DNA from: an uncultured Bacteroidota bacterium
GTDB taxonomy: Bacteria; Bacteroidota; Rhodothermia; Rhodothermales; Salinibacteraceae
Assembly (NCBI GenBank): GCA_913056185.1
Contig: CAJXLV010000005.1
Span: forward strand, 61,124 to 125,123
Reading direction: 5' to 3'
Length of the DNA stretch: 64,000 nt
Below are positions 24,806-33,507 of this stretch, piece by piece (position 1 is the stretch's first letter; each line of letters begins with the position of its first letter). Both the position numbers and the translations under genes were made by a program. Below the pieces are notes generated by a model. It ran no database searches and was not told where the DNA came from. It saw nothing but the letters and a program-made list of their open reading frames with translations.

Positions 24806-25621
24806 TCAACGTCGTTCCTTCCAGTCCAGATAGAGCGCCCGGGTGCACATGAAGGCCGACTCGGCGGTCTGCGTGGTGAACCAGTAGTTGACGCCCGCCC
24901 CCACGGCGGCCCCGGCCAGCGGGATCGTCTGCCCCAGCTTGCGCTCCAGAAGCGTCTTGGCAATCTCGCGGGGCAGGTGCCGGTTCTGGTCGCGGAAGGT
25001 GCCGGAGACGCGCCCTGCATAGTCGAGGTCGTCCGCAAACGCCGCCGCGGCCACGCTCACCTCACGCAGCGCCTCGTTGCGCGCCTCCCGCCCGCCCGAC
25101 GCGGCGACGTTAAAGATCGACAGCACGAGCGGCCGAAACATCGGCCCCTCCAGCGAAAAGCCGTAGCTGGCCGCGATCTGCTGGATCAGGCGGAGGTTGA
25201 TGGTAAACAGCAGCGGGATGTCGGCGGCGACGAAGGCGGTGCCCGCCAGCCCCGTGCCCCCTCCGCCCAGCGCCGCGAGAATCGTGTTCTGACGAAAGCG
25301 ACTGCGGGCCAGCGCGTCGAGGTCGGCAATGGGACGATTGCGCAGGTCTTTGACCGTGTCGGCCGGGATGCCGCGGTCTTCGGCCGCCGCCAGGATGTCG
25401 TCCGCCTCGTGGGTCCACTCCGAGGCGTCGCTCAGCGTAGAGAGAAACTGCTCAATGCGCTCCGTGACTGTGTCCATCTGCTCGGGCGCGACCACCTGCT
25501 CCACGGCCCAGTCGACGGGCCGCATGGCCCAGTTCATGGCCTGCGACGCCATCGAAGCGTCGGCGTGCTGCCAGTCTTCAATCTCGCGGCGAACGGCTCT
25601 TTCCTCGTCGGTCAGTCGCAT
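24806..25621 (-). CDS. EcsC-family protein
   Basis: A 271-residue protein with the EcsC-domain pattern: an N-terminal amphipathic region (EIEDWQHADASMASQAMNWAMRPVDWAVEQVV), a glycine-rich, membrane-like segment (AALGGGGTGLAGTAFVAADIPLLFTINLRLIQQIAASYGF) and IPLAGAAVGAGVNYWFTTQTAESA near the end. EcsC proteins are membrane-associated, of unknown biochemical role; in Bacillus EcsC is encoded with the EcsAB ABC transporter. No such transporter is adjacent here. It sits between the four-helix gene and a TnpB remnant. Confidence 0.85.
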   Translation of the reverse strand: MRLTDEERAVRREIEDWQHADASMASQAMNWAMRPVDWAVEQVVAPEQMDTVTERIEQFLSTLSDASEWTHEADDILAAAEDRGIPADTVKDLRNRPIADLDALARSRFRQNTILAALGGGGTGLAGTAFVAADIPLLFTINLRLIQQIAASYGFSLEGPMFRPLVLSIFNVAASGGREARNEALREVSVAAAAFADDLDYAGRVSGTFRDQNRHLPREIAKTLLERKLGQTIPLAGAAVGAGVNYWFTTQTAESAFMCTRALYLDWKERR

Positions 25622-25689
25622 GGGGCGGGGAAGGCGCGGGGAAAAGAATCGGCCGCGTGTATAACGCAGATCTCAGAGGAAAGATGCAG

Positions 25690-25723
25690 TTGACTTCTCC
25701 CCCGGATAAATCCGGGGGATTCT
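25690..25723 (-). ncRNA. Possible omega-RNA 3' end at the right end of the element
   Basis: On the minus strand, after tnpB, the sequence reads AGAATC, then a hairpin (CCCCCGGATTTATCCGGGGG), then AGAAGTCAAC. This GAATC-hairpin-GAGxxxTCAA layout is the form of the omega-RNA scaffold end in TnpB elements such as ISDra2, with the guide starting right after TCAA. The guide would then come from the flank below 25690. With TnpB damaged the RNA may not be used. Confidence 0.45.
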
Positions 25724-25766
25724 TGCTCACGCGACGGGCACGAAGCGACAGCTTCTATGCCTGTAC

Positions 25767-26339
25767 TCAGAAGTACTCATTCACAGGACCATGCGCGTTC
25801 AGCCCGAATCGTTCGATCCGGTAGGCGTCCCGCGTCTTACTGTGTCCTCCAGAGTCACTCGCCTTGTCAAAGGCTCCCGCCAGCCCAGCGGTACGAATGT
25901 TTTCGGCAGCGTTCACGTCTCGGTCGTGACTGGCCTCACAACGAGGACAGTCCCACGACCGTACCGACAGCTTCTTGCCGTGCAGCGTGAAGGCGTTCGA
26001 CGCGAAGCGAGCGGCTTCTTTGTCGCGTCTGGACTTGAAGTTGGGATATCCGCAGCGCCCGTCGAAGAAGTTCTGAAACGCTTGGTCGAGGTCCCGGAGC
26101 TTCTGTTGGAGGGCTACGCTCGATACTTCGCGGAGCCATGTCTTCTCCTTCTTGAGATCCGTCAGACGCCGAGAGGTATCGGTGTAGCTAAGACTTTCGC
26201 CTTCTTCGTAGTAGGCGTTTGTCCGAAGTTCCAGGGCCCAATTCCAGACGTACCGGGTGTGTCCGAAGACGTTGGCGAGGACCGCCTCTTGTCTTTCGGT
26301 CGGATAGAACCGATACTTGAAGCCTTTCTTTCGAGCCAT
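25767..26339 (-). pseudogene. tnpB: Internally deleted TnpB/OrfB
   Basis: A 190-residue ORF joining the two ends of a TnpB normally about 400 residues long. The N-terminal part (about 1-125) is intact: FKYRFYPTERQEAVLANVFGHTRYVWNWALE and LDQAFQNFFDGRCGYPNFKSRRDKEAARF. At GKKLSV it jumps to RSWDCPRCEASHDRDVNAAENI, the C-terminal half of the zinc ribbon plus the last RuvC motif. The RuvC core with the first two catalytic acids is missing, so it cannot cut DNA. Full-length proteins often read LSVRSWxCPxC at the second site, so deletion between two LSV-coding stretches is plausible. ATG 26339 is chosen; the tracked start is a GTG. Confidence 0.85.
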
Positions 26340-26357
26340 ATCATTCACAGCAACAAG

Positions 26358-26388
26358 GTTGACTTCTCCCCCGGCGAAAGCCGGGAGT
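26358..26388 (-). repeat. Second copy of the element-end hairpin, upstream of tnpB
   Basis: On the minus strand CTCCCGGC, loop TTTC, GCCGGGGGAG and then AGTCAAC stands directly before the tnpB start. Its GTTGACTTCTCCCCCGG is identical to that at 25690-25706. It is either the left-end hairpin of this element or the right end of a second, lost copy. Confidence 0.6.
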
Positions 26389-26627
26389 TTTACGGCCCTT
26401 CTCGCACTCTACCCAATACTATAACCGCCTCGGCGCGGCACTCTACGGGGGACGTGAGGGGCGACGCAATTGTTACGTGCAGAGCGTCGAGATGCCCAGC
26501 ACCCCCCACCCGTAGTACACCGGACTCCGCTCCACGAGCGCGGACGACACAGCGGACTTCTTCGAGGACGCCATCCCCTCCAATCTGCCCAACACGACGG
26601 CGAACGCTTCCCCCTTCCCCAAACATC

Positions 26628-27440
26628 CTACAGCAGCCAGAGCCCCAGCCCTCCGATGAGGAAGCAGTAGTACGCGAAGTACTGCAGATTCCCCCGCCGC
26701 ACCACGTCGAGCACCACGTAGATGGCCACGATGCCGGACCCGTACGCCGCCACCGTGCCCAGCAGGAGCGGCATGCCCGCCGTCCCGAGGCCCTGCTCCG
26801 CGAGCTCCAGGCCCTTGAGAATCGTCGCCCCGATCACCACGGGAAGCAGCATCAGAAACGAGAAGTTGGCCGCCCGCTCCGGCTTCACATTCTGGTAGAG
26901 CGCCGTGCAGATGGTAGCCCCCGACCGCGAGATGCCCGGAATCATCGCAAACGACTGCGCCACCCCCACGACGACGGCCTTGATGCCGTTCAGCTCGCCC
27001 CCCGGCTGCGGCCGAATCATCGTCAGCAGCAGAAGAAGGCCCGTCACCAGCAGCATGGCGCTCGTGAGTTGCGGACTGCTGAACGCCTGCTCCAGCGCAT
27101 CCCGAAAGAGCACGTACGCCACACCGGTGGGAACGAGCGTGACGAGGATGAACACACCGAGGCGAAAGGTGTCGTTCTCGGCGTAGCGCGCAGGCACCTT
27201 GGCCGGCGCCCGCAGGCCCGCCCAGGCCTCCCCCAGCAGCTCGGCCACCTCATCCCAGTACACCGTAAGAATGCTGAGCACCGTGCCAAAGTGCACGAAC
27301 ACCTCGAACGTCACATCGGCGGTCTCCTTGTCGAGCCCCAGCAGGTACTGGCCCAGGACCAGGTGGCCGGACGAGGACACCGGAATAAACTCGGTAAGGC
27401 CCTGAACGAGGCCGAGGAGCAAGGCTTCCCACCAGGTCAT
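26628..27440 (-). CDS. uppP: Undecaprenyl-diphosphatase UppP (BacA family)
   Basis: A 270-residue membrane enzyme that removes a phosphate from undecaprenyl diphosphate, recycling the lipid carrier for peptidoglycan and other envelope polymers. Both catalytic motifs are present: the glutamate-rich N-terminal LVQGLTEFIPVSSSGHL (residues about 11-27) and PGISRSGATI. About eight hydrophobic segments are visible. ATG 27440 gives the standard length and start (MTWWEALLLGLVQGLTE); the longer tracked ORF adds 67 residues without family resemblance. Mild resistance to bacitracin is the known effect of high levels. Confidence 0.96.
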   Translation of the reverse strand: MTWWEALLLGLVQGLTEFIPVSSSGHLVLGQYLLGLDKETADVTFEVFVHFGTVLSILTVYWDEVAELLGEAWAGLRAPAKVPARYAENDTFRLGVFILVTLVPTGVAYVLFRDALEQAFSSPQLTSAMLLVTGLLLLLTMIRPQPGGELNGIKAVVVGVAQSFAMIPGISRSGATICTALYQNVKPERAANFSFLMLLPVVIGATILKGLELAEQGLGTAGMPLLLGTVAAYGSGIVAIYVVLDVVRRGNLQYFAYYCFLIGGLGLWLL

Positions 27441-27665
27441 CTTGGGAATGAGGAGTTGAGAAAAGAATTGGCATCTCCGCAATCTACAAAGCACACCGCC
27501 CCCGCCCAAGCGACTGTCTTGAAGCCAAGATGAGGTTGTGGACGATGCCCGAGCACGTTGACCCACCCCCCACCGGGGATCGAAGGGACAGCAGACTGGT
27601 TTCATGTGCGCGTCCATGCGTCCCCACATCCAGACGTCCACCCCCCTTCAGTCCGTCACGTCCCC

Positions 27666-30047
27666 ATGCCCACCTGCACCTACTGCGACGCCCCGAGCGA
27701 GGCCCCCGTGACGTCCGAGGACGTAGACGGCGTGTTCTGCTGCGGCGGCTGCCTGGAGGCGCACCGCGTCGCCACGGAACCCGAACGTCACGACCACGGC
27801 GATGAACACTGCTGCCACCACGATGACGACGGACACGACCACGCCTCCCCTCACGGAGCGCACGCCCCCGCGACGGAAACGGCGTTCCTCCACGTCCGCG
27901 GCATGCACTGCACCAGCTGCGAGGACTTCATCGAAACAGTCGCTGAGTCGACGGACGGGCTCCACGAGGCCGAGGCGAGCTACGCCTCCGACATGGCCAA
28001 GGTGGCGTACGACCCATCCCGGCATAGCGAGTCGGACCTCCCGGCCCTCCTCACGCAGGCCGGCTACGAGGCCCACCTGAAAGCGCCGGACGAGGACACG
28101 GCCGACCAAGACGCCGCTGTCCGGCTCGTGTTCGGCGGCTTTTTCACGATGATGGTCATGGCCGTGTACATCGTTCTCCTCTACCCCGTACACCTTGGCG
28201 GGGAGGGGCTCGTGGACCTCAGCGGCACGGGCGGCACGTACGCCCTCACCAACGTATGGGCCTACACCACCTTCGTCCTCCTCATGACCGGGTGGCCCAC
28301 GCTGCGGGGGGCGGCAGTGAGCCTGCGCGTGCTGCAGCCGAACATGGACCTGCTCGTGAGCCTGGCCGCCGTGAGCGCCTACCTGTACAGTGCGGGCGCG
28401 GTGCTCATGGGACAGACGGACGTCTATTTCGACGTGACGGTGGTCATCATTATGGCGGTGTCGCTGGGCCACTACTACGAGGATCAGGTGAAGCGCCGGG
28501 CCACCGACCTACTGAGTGCCCTTACCCGCGAGCAGGTGGACGAGGCGCGTCGGGCCACGGAGGCGGGCACAGAAACAGTGGCCGTCGACGCCCTCTCGCC
28601 GGGCGATCGGGTGTTGGTACGGGCGGGGGAGCGGATCCCGGTGGACGGCACGGTGGTGGACGGGCGCGCCGCCGTCGACGAGTCGCTGATGACGGGCGAG
28701 TCGCTGCCGGTGACGCGGGCAGAGGGGGACGACGTGATCGGCGGCGCCGTGGTGACGAACAACGCCCTGACGATTGAGGTGGGGGCTGCGGCCGAGAGCA
28801 CGCTCGACCGCCTCGTGAACCTCATGTGGAACATCCAGTCGAGCCAGCCGGGTGCACAGCGCGTGGCCGACCGCATCGCGGCCGTCTTTGTGCCGCTCGT
28901 GCTGGTGCTGGCGGCGGTGGCGTTCGGGTGGCAGCTCTGGAGCGGCGCCTCCGCCACCGCGGCCCTGCTCACGGGCCTCGCCGTCCTCATCGTGTCCTGC
29001 CCCTGCGCGCTGGGCTTGGCAACGCCGCTCGCCGTGGCTTCGGGCCTGCGGACGGCCCTGGAGAACGGCATTGTGGTGCGCGACGCCTCCCTCTTCGAGA
29101 CGGCGCCGGACGTGGACACGCTGGCGGTGGACAAGACCGGCACCCTCACCACGGGCGCCATGCAGGTGGTCGATGCCGTGGCCGACGACGCGGTGTGGCA
29201 ACGGGCCCGTGCCGTGGAGCAGCACGCCGCCCATCCCGTGGCTCGGGCCATCGTAGAGGCCGCTGCCCCTGGCGGCGACGGCGTTCCGGTCGGCGACGGC
29301 GCGCCGGCGACCGCCACCGACGTGCGCAGCCATCCGCGGGGCGTCGAGGGCCGCATCAGTGGCGATCGCGTGCGGGTGGGGCACCCCGAGTGGCTGCAGT
29401 CGGAAGGCCTCTCGATGAATGGTGATCTGACCGCCCGCGCCGAAACCGCTCAGGGCAACGCCCAGGTCCCGGTCGCGGTGGGGTGGAACGGTGCGGTGCG
29501 CGGCCTCATCGTGGTGGGCGACACGCTGCGCGACGAAGGCCTCGACGTGATGGACGCGCTGCGCGGCGACGAGCGAGAGGTGGTCGTCCTCACGGGCGAC
29601 AGCGCCGCGGCGGCCCGTCCGCTCCGCACCCAGGACGCCATCGATCGCGTGATCGCAGAGGTAAAGCCCGCCGAGAAGTCGGACATCATCCGGGGGCTGC
29701 GGGACGAGGGCGCCGTCGCCATGATCGGGGACGGCAGCAACGACGCCCCCGCCCTCGCCGAAGCAGACGTGGGCATCGCCTTCGGCCCCACCGCCCTCGC
29801 CGCCGATTCCGCCGACGTCGTCGTCCTGCGCGGCGACCTGACGCGGATTCCGACCGTCTTTTCCCTGGCGCAGGCGGCTCGCCGCCGCATCCGGCAAAAC
29901 CTGGCGTGGGCGTTCCTCTACAACGTCGTGGCCATCCCCCTTGCCCTGGCCGGCCTCATCAACCCCCTCTTCGCCGCCCTCGCCATGGCCGCCAGCAGCC
30001 TTGGCGTCGTCGGCAACTCGGCGCGCGCATTGCGCCAGGCCTCGTAA
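27666..30047 (+). CDS. Copper-type P1B heavy-metal ATPase with N-terminal zinc-ribbon-like and His-rich region
   Basis: A 793-residue inner-membrane pump. At the N-terminus is an 'ATPase-cat_bd'-like CxxC ribbon (CTYC...FCCGGC, residues 4-29). Next is a His/Asp-rich stretch (RHDHGDEHCCHHDDDGHDH, 41-59), then an HMA domain with GMHCTSC (79-85). Catalytic marks are TGES, SCPCALGLATP (the CPC metal site), DKTGTLT, HP (AHPVARAI) and GDGSNDAPALAEADVGIAFG. CPC pumps carry Cu+ or Ag+. The N-terminal ribbon occurs in FixI/CcoI-type and haloarchaeal pumps, so a role in oxidase copper supply is possible as well as detoxification. ATG 27666 is chosen. It is convergent with the next gene, 6 bases apart. 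Confidence 0.94.
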   Translation: MPTCTYCDAPSEAPVTSEDVDGVFCCGGCLEAHRVATEPERHDHGDEHCCHHDDDGHDHASPHGAHAPATETAFLHVRGMHCTSCEDFIETVAESTDGLHEAEASYASDMAKVAYDPSRHSESDLPALLTQAGYEAHLKAPDEDTADQDAAVRLVFGGFFTMMVMAVYIVLLYPVHLGGEGLVDLSGTGGTYALTNVWAYTTFVLLMTGWPTLRGAAVSLRVLQPNMDLLVSLAAVSAYLYSAGAVLMGQTDVYFDVTVVIIMAVSLGHYYEDQVKRRATDLLSALTREQVDEARRATEAGTETVAVDALSPGDRVLVRAGERIPVDGTVVDGRAAVDESLMTGESLPVTRAEGDDVIGGAVVTNNALTIEVGAAAESTLDRLVNLMWNIQSSQPGAQRVADRIAAVFVPLVLVLAAVAFGWQLWSGASATAALLTGLAVLIVSCPCALGLATPLAVASGLRTALENGIVVRDASLFETAPDVDTLAVDKTGTLTTGAMQVVDAVADDAVWQRARAVEQHAAHPVARAIVEAAAPGGDGVPVGDGAPATATDVRSHPRGVEGRISGDRVRVGHPEWLQSEGLSMNGDLTARAETAQGNAQVPVAVGWNGAVRGLIVVGDTLRDEGLDVMDALRGDEREVVVLTGDSAAAARPLRTQDAIDRVIAEVKPAEKSDIIRGLRDEGAVAMIGDGSNDAPALAEADVGIAFGPTALAADSADVVVLRGDLTRIPTVFSLAQAARRRIRQNLAWAFLYNVVAIPLALAGLINPLFAALAMAASSLGVVGNSARALRQAS

Positions 30048-30053
30048 CCGTTG

Positions 30054-30875
30054 TCACCGCCGCTCTCGGCCCGCGCCGGTGGAGCCCCCCGGGGGCGGCG
30101 GCGCAGAGGACACTGGGCCCTCTTCCGGAATGTACGTTGTCTCTTCCACCGTCTTGTTGATATAGATCACGTCATACACCACGGAGTCGCTCCGCACCAC
30201 GTACACCATGTCTCGCACCCGCACAGTGTCCGGAGGGCCCATGTCTGGCGGCTCAAACCGCATCCTCGACTCGTCGTAGTTCCACATCTCGACCGTAAGC
30301 CCCTGATCGGTGCGTTCCAACAGCACGCTCAACGAATCGCCCGAGTAGTTGCGCTGCACCGCTTCCAGCAAGTCCGCCGTGATGCTGTACTGGGCCGGCT
30401 TGCGCAGCCCAGCCGCTCCGGCACGCACAGAATCTGACCGCGACGCCCCGGCCTGCGCCGTGTCGGGACGGAGCGAATCGGCCGCAATGAGCGCCCCGTC
30501 GTACTGAAACTCCGACTCCAGCCGCCAGCTGCTCATAATGTCCGCCACCCGCTCGGTGATCATGCCCGGCTGGATGTTAAACGTTTCTCCGGACGGATAC
30601 ACCACCACCAGGTCGTCTGGGCCGTATCCGTTTTCCGTCACGTCAATCACCTCGATGCGGCTCACGGAGTCGCGAGGAATGCGGGGGGTAATGATCAGTT
30701 CGTTCATCAGCCGGTTGATGGCCCCGCGCTGCGTAATCTGGGCCACTGGCCGGGTCACTTGTGTAAAGGCGGCCCCCCGCAGGCTGTCCATCGGGGCCTG
30801 TGCCCATCCCGCCAGGGGCATTAGGGCCGCCGCGGCCAGCAGCCCGGCCAAGAAACGTCGTGTGCAGTGCGTCAT
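30054..30875 (-). CDS. Exported protein of unknown function, last gene of the ExbB/ExbD/TPR cluster
   Basis: A 273-residue protein with a signal peptide (RRFLAGLLAAAALMPLAGWAQA). The mature part shows no known domain to me. It has beta-like stretches (ISRIEVIDVTENGYGPDDLVVVYPSGETFNI and VRVRDMVYVVRSDSVVYDVIYINKTVEETTYI), a helical middle and a proline/glycine-rich tail. It is probably periplasmic. It follows the TPR lipoprotein gene by 24 bases on the same strand, so it most likely belongs to the same transcript and envelope complex. The function cannot be named. Confidence 0.75.
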   Translation of the reverse strand: MTHCTRRFLAGLLAAAALMPLAGWAQAPMDSLRGAAFTQVTRPVAQITQRGAINRLMNELIITPRIPRDSVSRIEVIDVTENGYGPDDLVVVYPSGETFNIQPGMITERVADIMSSWRLESEFQYDGALIAADSLRPDTAQAGASRSDSVRAGAAGLRKPAQYSITADLLEAVQRNYSGDSLSVLLERTDQGLTVEMWNYDESRMRFEPPDMGPPDTVRVRDMVYVVRSDSVVYDVIYINKTVEETTYIPEEGPVSSAPPPPGGSTGAGRERR

Positions 30876-30899
30876 GTCGGGGGCAGCGTCAATCGGTAG

Positions 30900-32414
30900 T
30901 TATCGAGCCTCGCGTCGCAGCGCCATGAATCGCTTGCGGTAGGCAACCGCCTCCTCGCGGTTCCCGAGGCGACGGTGCTGGTTGACCAGGGTGCGGTAGA
31001 GGCGCATCTTGTCCTTCGTTCCCAACTCGTCCGGGCGCTGAGCGGCGCGCTCAAGGTAGTCGATGGAGGCTTCCACATCGTTGCGCAGGAGCTGCCCGAC
31101 CTCCAACTCGGCCAGCGCCCGCTGCTTCCATGCCACCGCGGCCGACTGTTTTAAGTATTTCAGAGCGGTGCGGAGGTTCTTGCGCCGGAACCGGCGGCCC
31201 AGGTTCAGGCAGATGGTGCCGTAGGTATTCAGGTATCGCTGCGTGGTGGAATCCGCGGCGGCGCTCGCAGTCGTGTCAGGGCGCGGGGCAAGGCGCTGCA
31301 CAAGCCGCTGCAATCGGTCGGCCGCCGGCTGGCGCTCGCCCAGCTGGTACTCAGCCTGGGCCAGGCGCCAGTCAACCTCGTTGCGGGCCGACGCGGTGCG
31401 GAGCTGTGATTTGAGCGCGCGAAAGCCTTCCGCAGCAGCGGCAGCGTCGCCGCGGCCCGCCAGCTGCTGCAAGGAGTCCCGCGCAAAACTGGCGGCGATA
31501 TTCCCGTCGTCCCAGTTGATCCACTCCACCCATCCCTGCATCGACCGCCGCTGGGCGGGGGTGATGGCATACGTCTTGGCCCGGCGGTAGGCCCGAAGCG
31601 ATTGCTCCGCCTCCCGCGCGTACCGAAATGCCTCCGCCTCCGCTCGGGCGTAGTTGTACACCCGCCCGGAGTCCACCCGGACAGAGTCCAGCGCAAGCTC
31701 TACCGATTCGAGATACGTATCGAGCGCCCGGCCGTAATTGGTCGCCGCTGCGTCGTAGCGCTCAATCTGGAAATAGACGTTGGCGAGACCGAGGTACAGG
31801 CCGGGCTGATCCTTCCGGAGACGCGTAAGCTTCTGATAGATGGCAATTGCCTTCTGGTAGTCTTCCTCGCGCCCCAGCCGATTTGCCCGTCGCTGGTACA
31901 CCTGCGCCAGCAGGCTCTGCGTGCCCTGGTCGTAGGGATTGAGCTGAATGGCCTCTTCAAATGCCGTCTGTGCGTTTTTCAAGAGGTCAGCCTGCATCTG
32001 GGCCAGCTTCGCACTGTCCAGCTCTGCCGCCCGCGTCACCTTTTGGTACTTAATCAACGATTTGGCACCGCGGTTGTAGGCGCGCAGGGCCTCCGCACGT
32101 CGGTCCTGGCCTACACTGTCGGCCGCACTCGTATCGGCGGCCAGGTCGAGATATTTCCAGAGCGTATCGCTCACCTCCACCAGTGAGTCCCCCCTCTCGA
32201 CTTGCGACCGGGCCTCCTGCTGTTTCTCCAGAGACACGAACGCGTCCTGTGCCATGGAATCGGCCCTCTGAGCCGTACTGCTGTCCACCCCTGGCGGCAC
32301 ATACGCACGAAAGCTACGGGAGGAGGCGTCCGGCGTAGGGGCTGTGGTGGGCTCGCTCGTCCCACATCCCACAAGAAGCACGGCAACGGCAAGAATCGAG
32401 AGCGATCGCATCAT
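30900..32414 (-). CDS. TPR-repeat lipoprotein
   Basis: A 504-residue lipoprotein: MMRSLSILAVAVLLVGC is a clean lipoprotein signal with lipobox VGC. The rest is mostly helical with TPR repeats, clearest at NAQTAFEEAIQLNPYDQGTQSLLAQVYQRRANRLGREEDYQKAIAIYQKLTRLRKDQPGLYLGLANVYFQIERYDAAATNYGRALDTY. TPR lipoproteins usually act as scaffolds at the membrane. The start at 32414 is chosen; the tracked ORF adds 22 residues before the signal. It lies between the TonB-like gene, which it follows by 35 bases, and the unknown exported protein. Confidence 0.88.
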   Translation of the reverse strand: MMRSLSILAVAVLLVGCGTSEPTTAPTPDASSRSFRAYVPPGVDSSTAQRADSMAQDAFVSLEKQQEARSQVERGDSLVEVSDTLWKYLDLAADTSAADSVGQDRRAEALRAYNRGAKSLIKYQKVTRAAELDSAKLAQMQADLLKNAQTAFEEAIQLNPYDQGTQSLLAQVYQRRANRLGREEDYQKAIAIYQKLTRLRKDQPGLYLGLANVYFQIERYDAAATNYGRALDTYLESVELALDSVRVDSGRVYNYARAEAEAFRYAREAEQSLRAYRRAKTYAITPAQRRSMQGWVEWINWDDGNIAASFARDSLQQLAGRGDAAAAAEGFRALKSQLRTASARNEVDWRLAQAEYQLGERQPAADRLQRLVQRLAPRPDTTASAAADSTTQRYLNTYGTICLNLGRRFRRKNLRTALKYLKQSAAVAWKQRALAELEVGQLLRNDVEASIDYLERAAQRPDELGTKDKMRLYRTLVNQHRRLGNREEAVAYRKRFMALRREAR

Positions 32415-32449
32415 GCAAACGGGAAAACTGAAAAGATCTGTGCACAACG

Positions 32450-33505
32450 TCACACGTCTGCCTTCGCCTCGTCCCACCACGAAAGAAAGACGCTGTAGAA
32501 CTGCTTCGACTTCTGTCCCCTCGACTGGGCGCGGGTCTGCACCCCGATGATGGTGCCGCCGCTGCGGCGAATCGGCCCGACTCGAAACTTCCGGCTCTGC
32601 TTCTGGAAGCTGCGGTCAACCAGGTACTTGGCCTCTCCGTTCTGCACAAGGACTACGTGGATCTCGCGAAGATCGGGCTTGCACATGAGGTACATTTCGT
32701 ACTCGCCCTGACTCGTTGACAGGTCGCTAATCGTGGACGATAGAAAGCTGGGCTGGTACCCCACGAGCTGATTGATGCCAGGCGGGAGGGCGGCAGGATT
32801 CTGGCGCATCCACTGAATCAGCTTGCTCGCTTCTACGCTCGTATAGTCCTCCTGGCTGGCGTCCTGAATGGTTACCGCTGCCGCGCCGTCGCCTTCTGAG
32901 TCCGCCTCCTCCGCCCCCGCCGCGAGGGGACCGCCGCTCGCAAATGCGTCCTCGCCCCCGCCCCCGGATGATCCATCTCCGGCCTCCTCCACCGCGATGC
33001 CGGCCCCGCTGCCACTGCCGCCTGAAGGCTGCGACGGGGCGTTGGGCAGGGCCGCCGCCGTGGGCGAACGGGACGATTCGGATGCATCGAGCCCGCCCAC
33101 CTGAGTCCGCTCCACCGATACCTCGCCGCCGCCGGACGAGGCCTCCACCTCGGCCTCCGACTGCGCGTCCGCGGCCGCCGTGGCCTGGGGGGTGGGCTCT
33201 TGGGTGGGAGAGTTGAGCTGCAGGTCCGGCGCCTCGATCCGCTCCGGCGTTGTCTCCGGCTCTTCCTCCTGCGGCTCTTCCGGCTCCTCCTCCGGCTGCT
33301 CCGTGGACTGCTCCGGGGGGGGATCGGGGCGCAGCTGGGTGAGCTGCGCCGGGTCGATCTCCTTAAATGTGTCGCGGGGACTCCGAAATTCCGGCACGCT
33401 CACCACGGCCATCAACACCGAGGACAGCACCACCATGCCCACTGTTGCCAGTGCGGCGACGCGGCGCCGGACAGAACTGTCATCCCGAGGAGACGGTGTA
33501 ATCAT
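32450..33505 (-). CDS. TonB-like energy-transducer protein with an unfamiliar C-terminal domain
   Basis: A 351-residue protein with TonB layout: a short cytoplasmic start, one membrane helix (VAALATVGMVVLSSVLMAVVSV, about 16-37), a long proline/glutamate- and then glycine/serine-rich spacer (about 55-210) and a C-terminal domain (about 220-351). That domain (VEASKLIQWMRQNPAALPPGINQLVGYQPSFLSS, then YEMYLMCKPDLREIHVVLVQNGEAKYLVDRSF) does not show the usual TonB_C pattern. It is encoded directly after two ExbD genes (2 bases apart), as expected for an energy transducer. The proton-driven role is inferred from context and layout. Confidence 0.7.
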   Translation of the reverse strand: MITPSPRDDSSVRRRVAALATVGMVVLSSVLMAVVSVPEFRSPRDTFKEIDPAQLTQLRPDPPPEQSTEQPEEEPEEPQEEEPETTPERIEAPDLQLNSPTQEPTPQATAAADAQSEAEVEASSGGGEVSVERTQVGGLDASESSRSPTAAALPNAPSQPSGGSGSGAGIAVEEAGDGSSGGGGEDAFASGGPLAAGAEEADSEGDGAAAVTIQDASQEDYTSVEASKLIQWMRQNPAALPPGINQLVGYQPSFLSSTISDLSTSQGEYEMYLMCKPDLREIHVVLVQNGEAKYLVDRSFQKQSRKFRVGPIRRSGGTIIGVQTRAQSRGQKSKQFYSVFLSWWDEAKADV

Positions 33506-33507
33506 GG

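Larger units (their letters stand above)
25690..26391 (-). mobile_element. Degenerate IS200/IS605-type element (tnpB only)
   Basis: The element spans from a subterminal hairpin at 25699-25720 to another at about 26366-26388, each joined to the same 17 bases GTTGACTTCTCCCCCGG (25690-25706 and 26358-26374). It contains an internally deleted tnpB and no tnpA. It probably moved only with a transposase supplied in trans and may now be immobile. Boundaries are estimates; target-site duplications are not made by this family. Confidence 0.7.
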
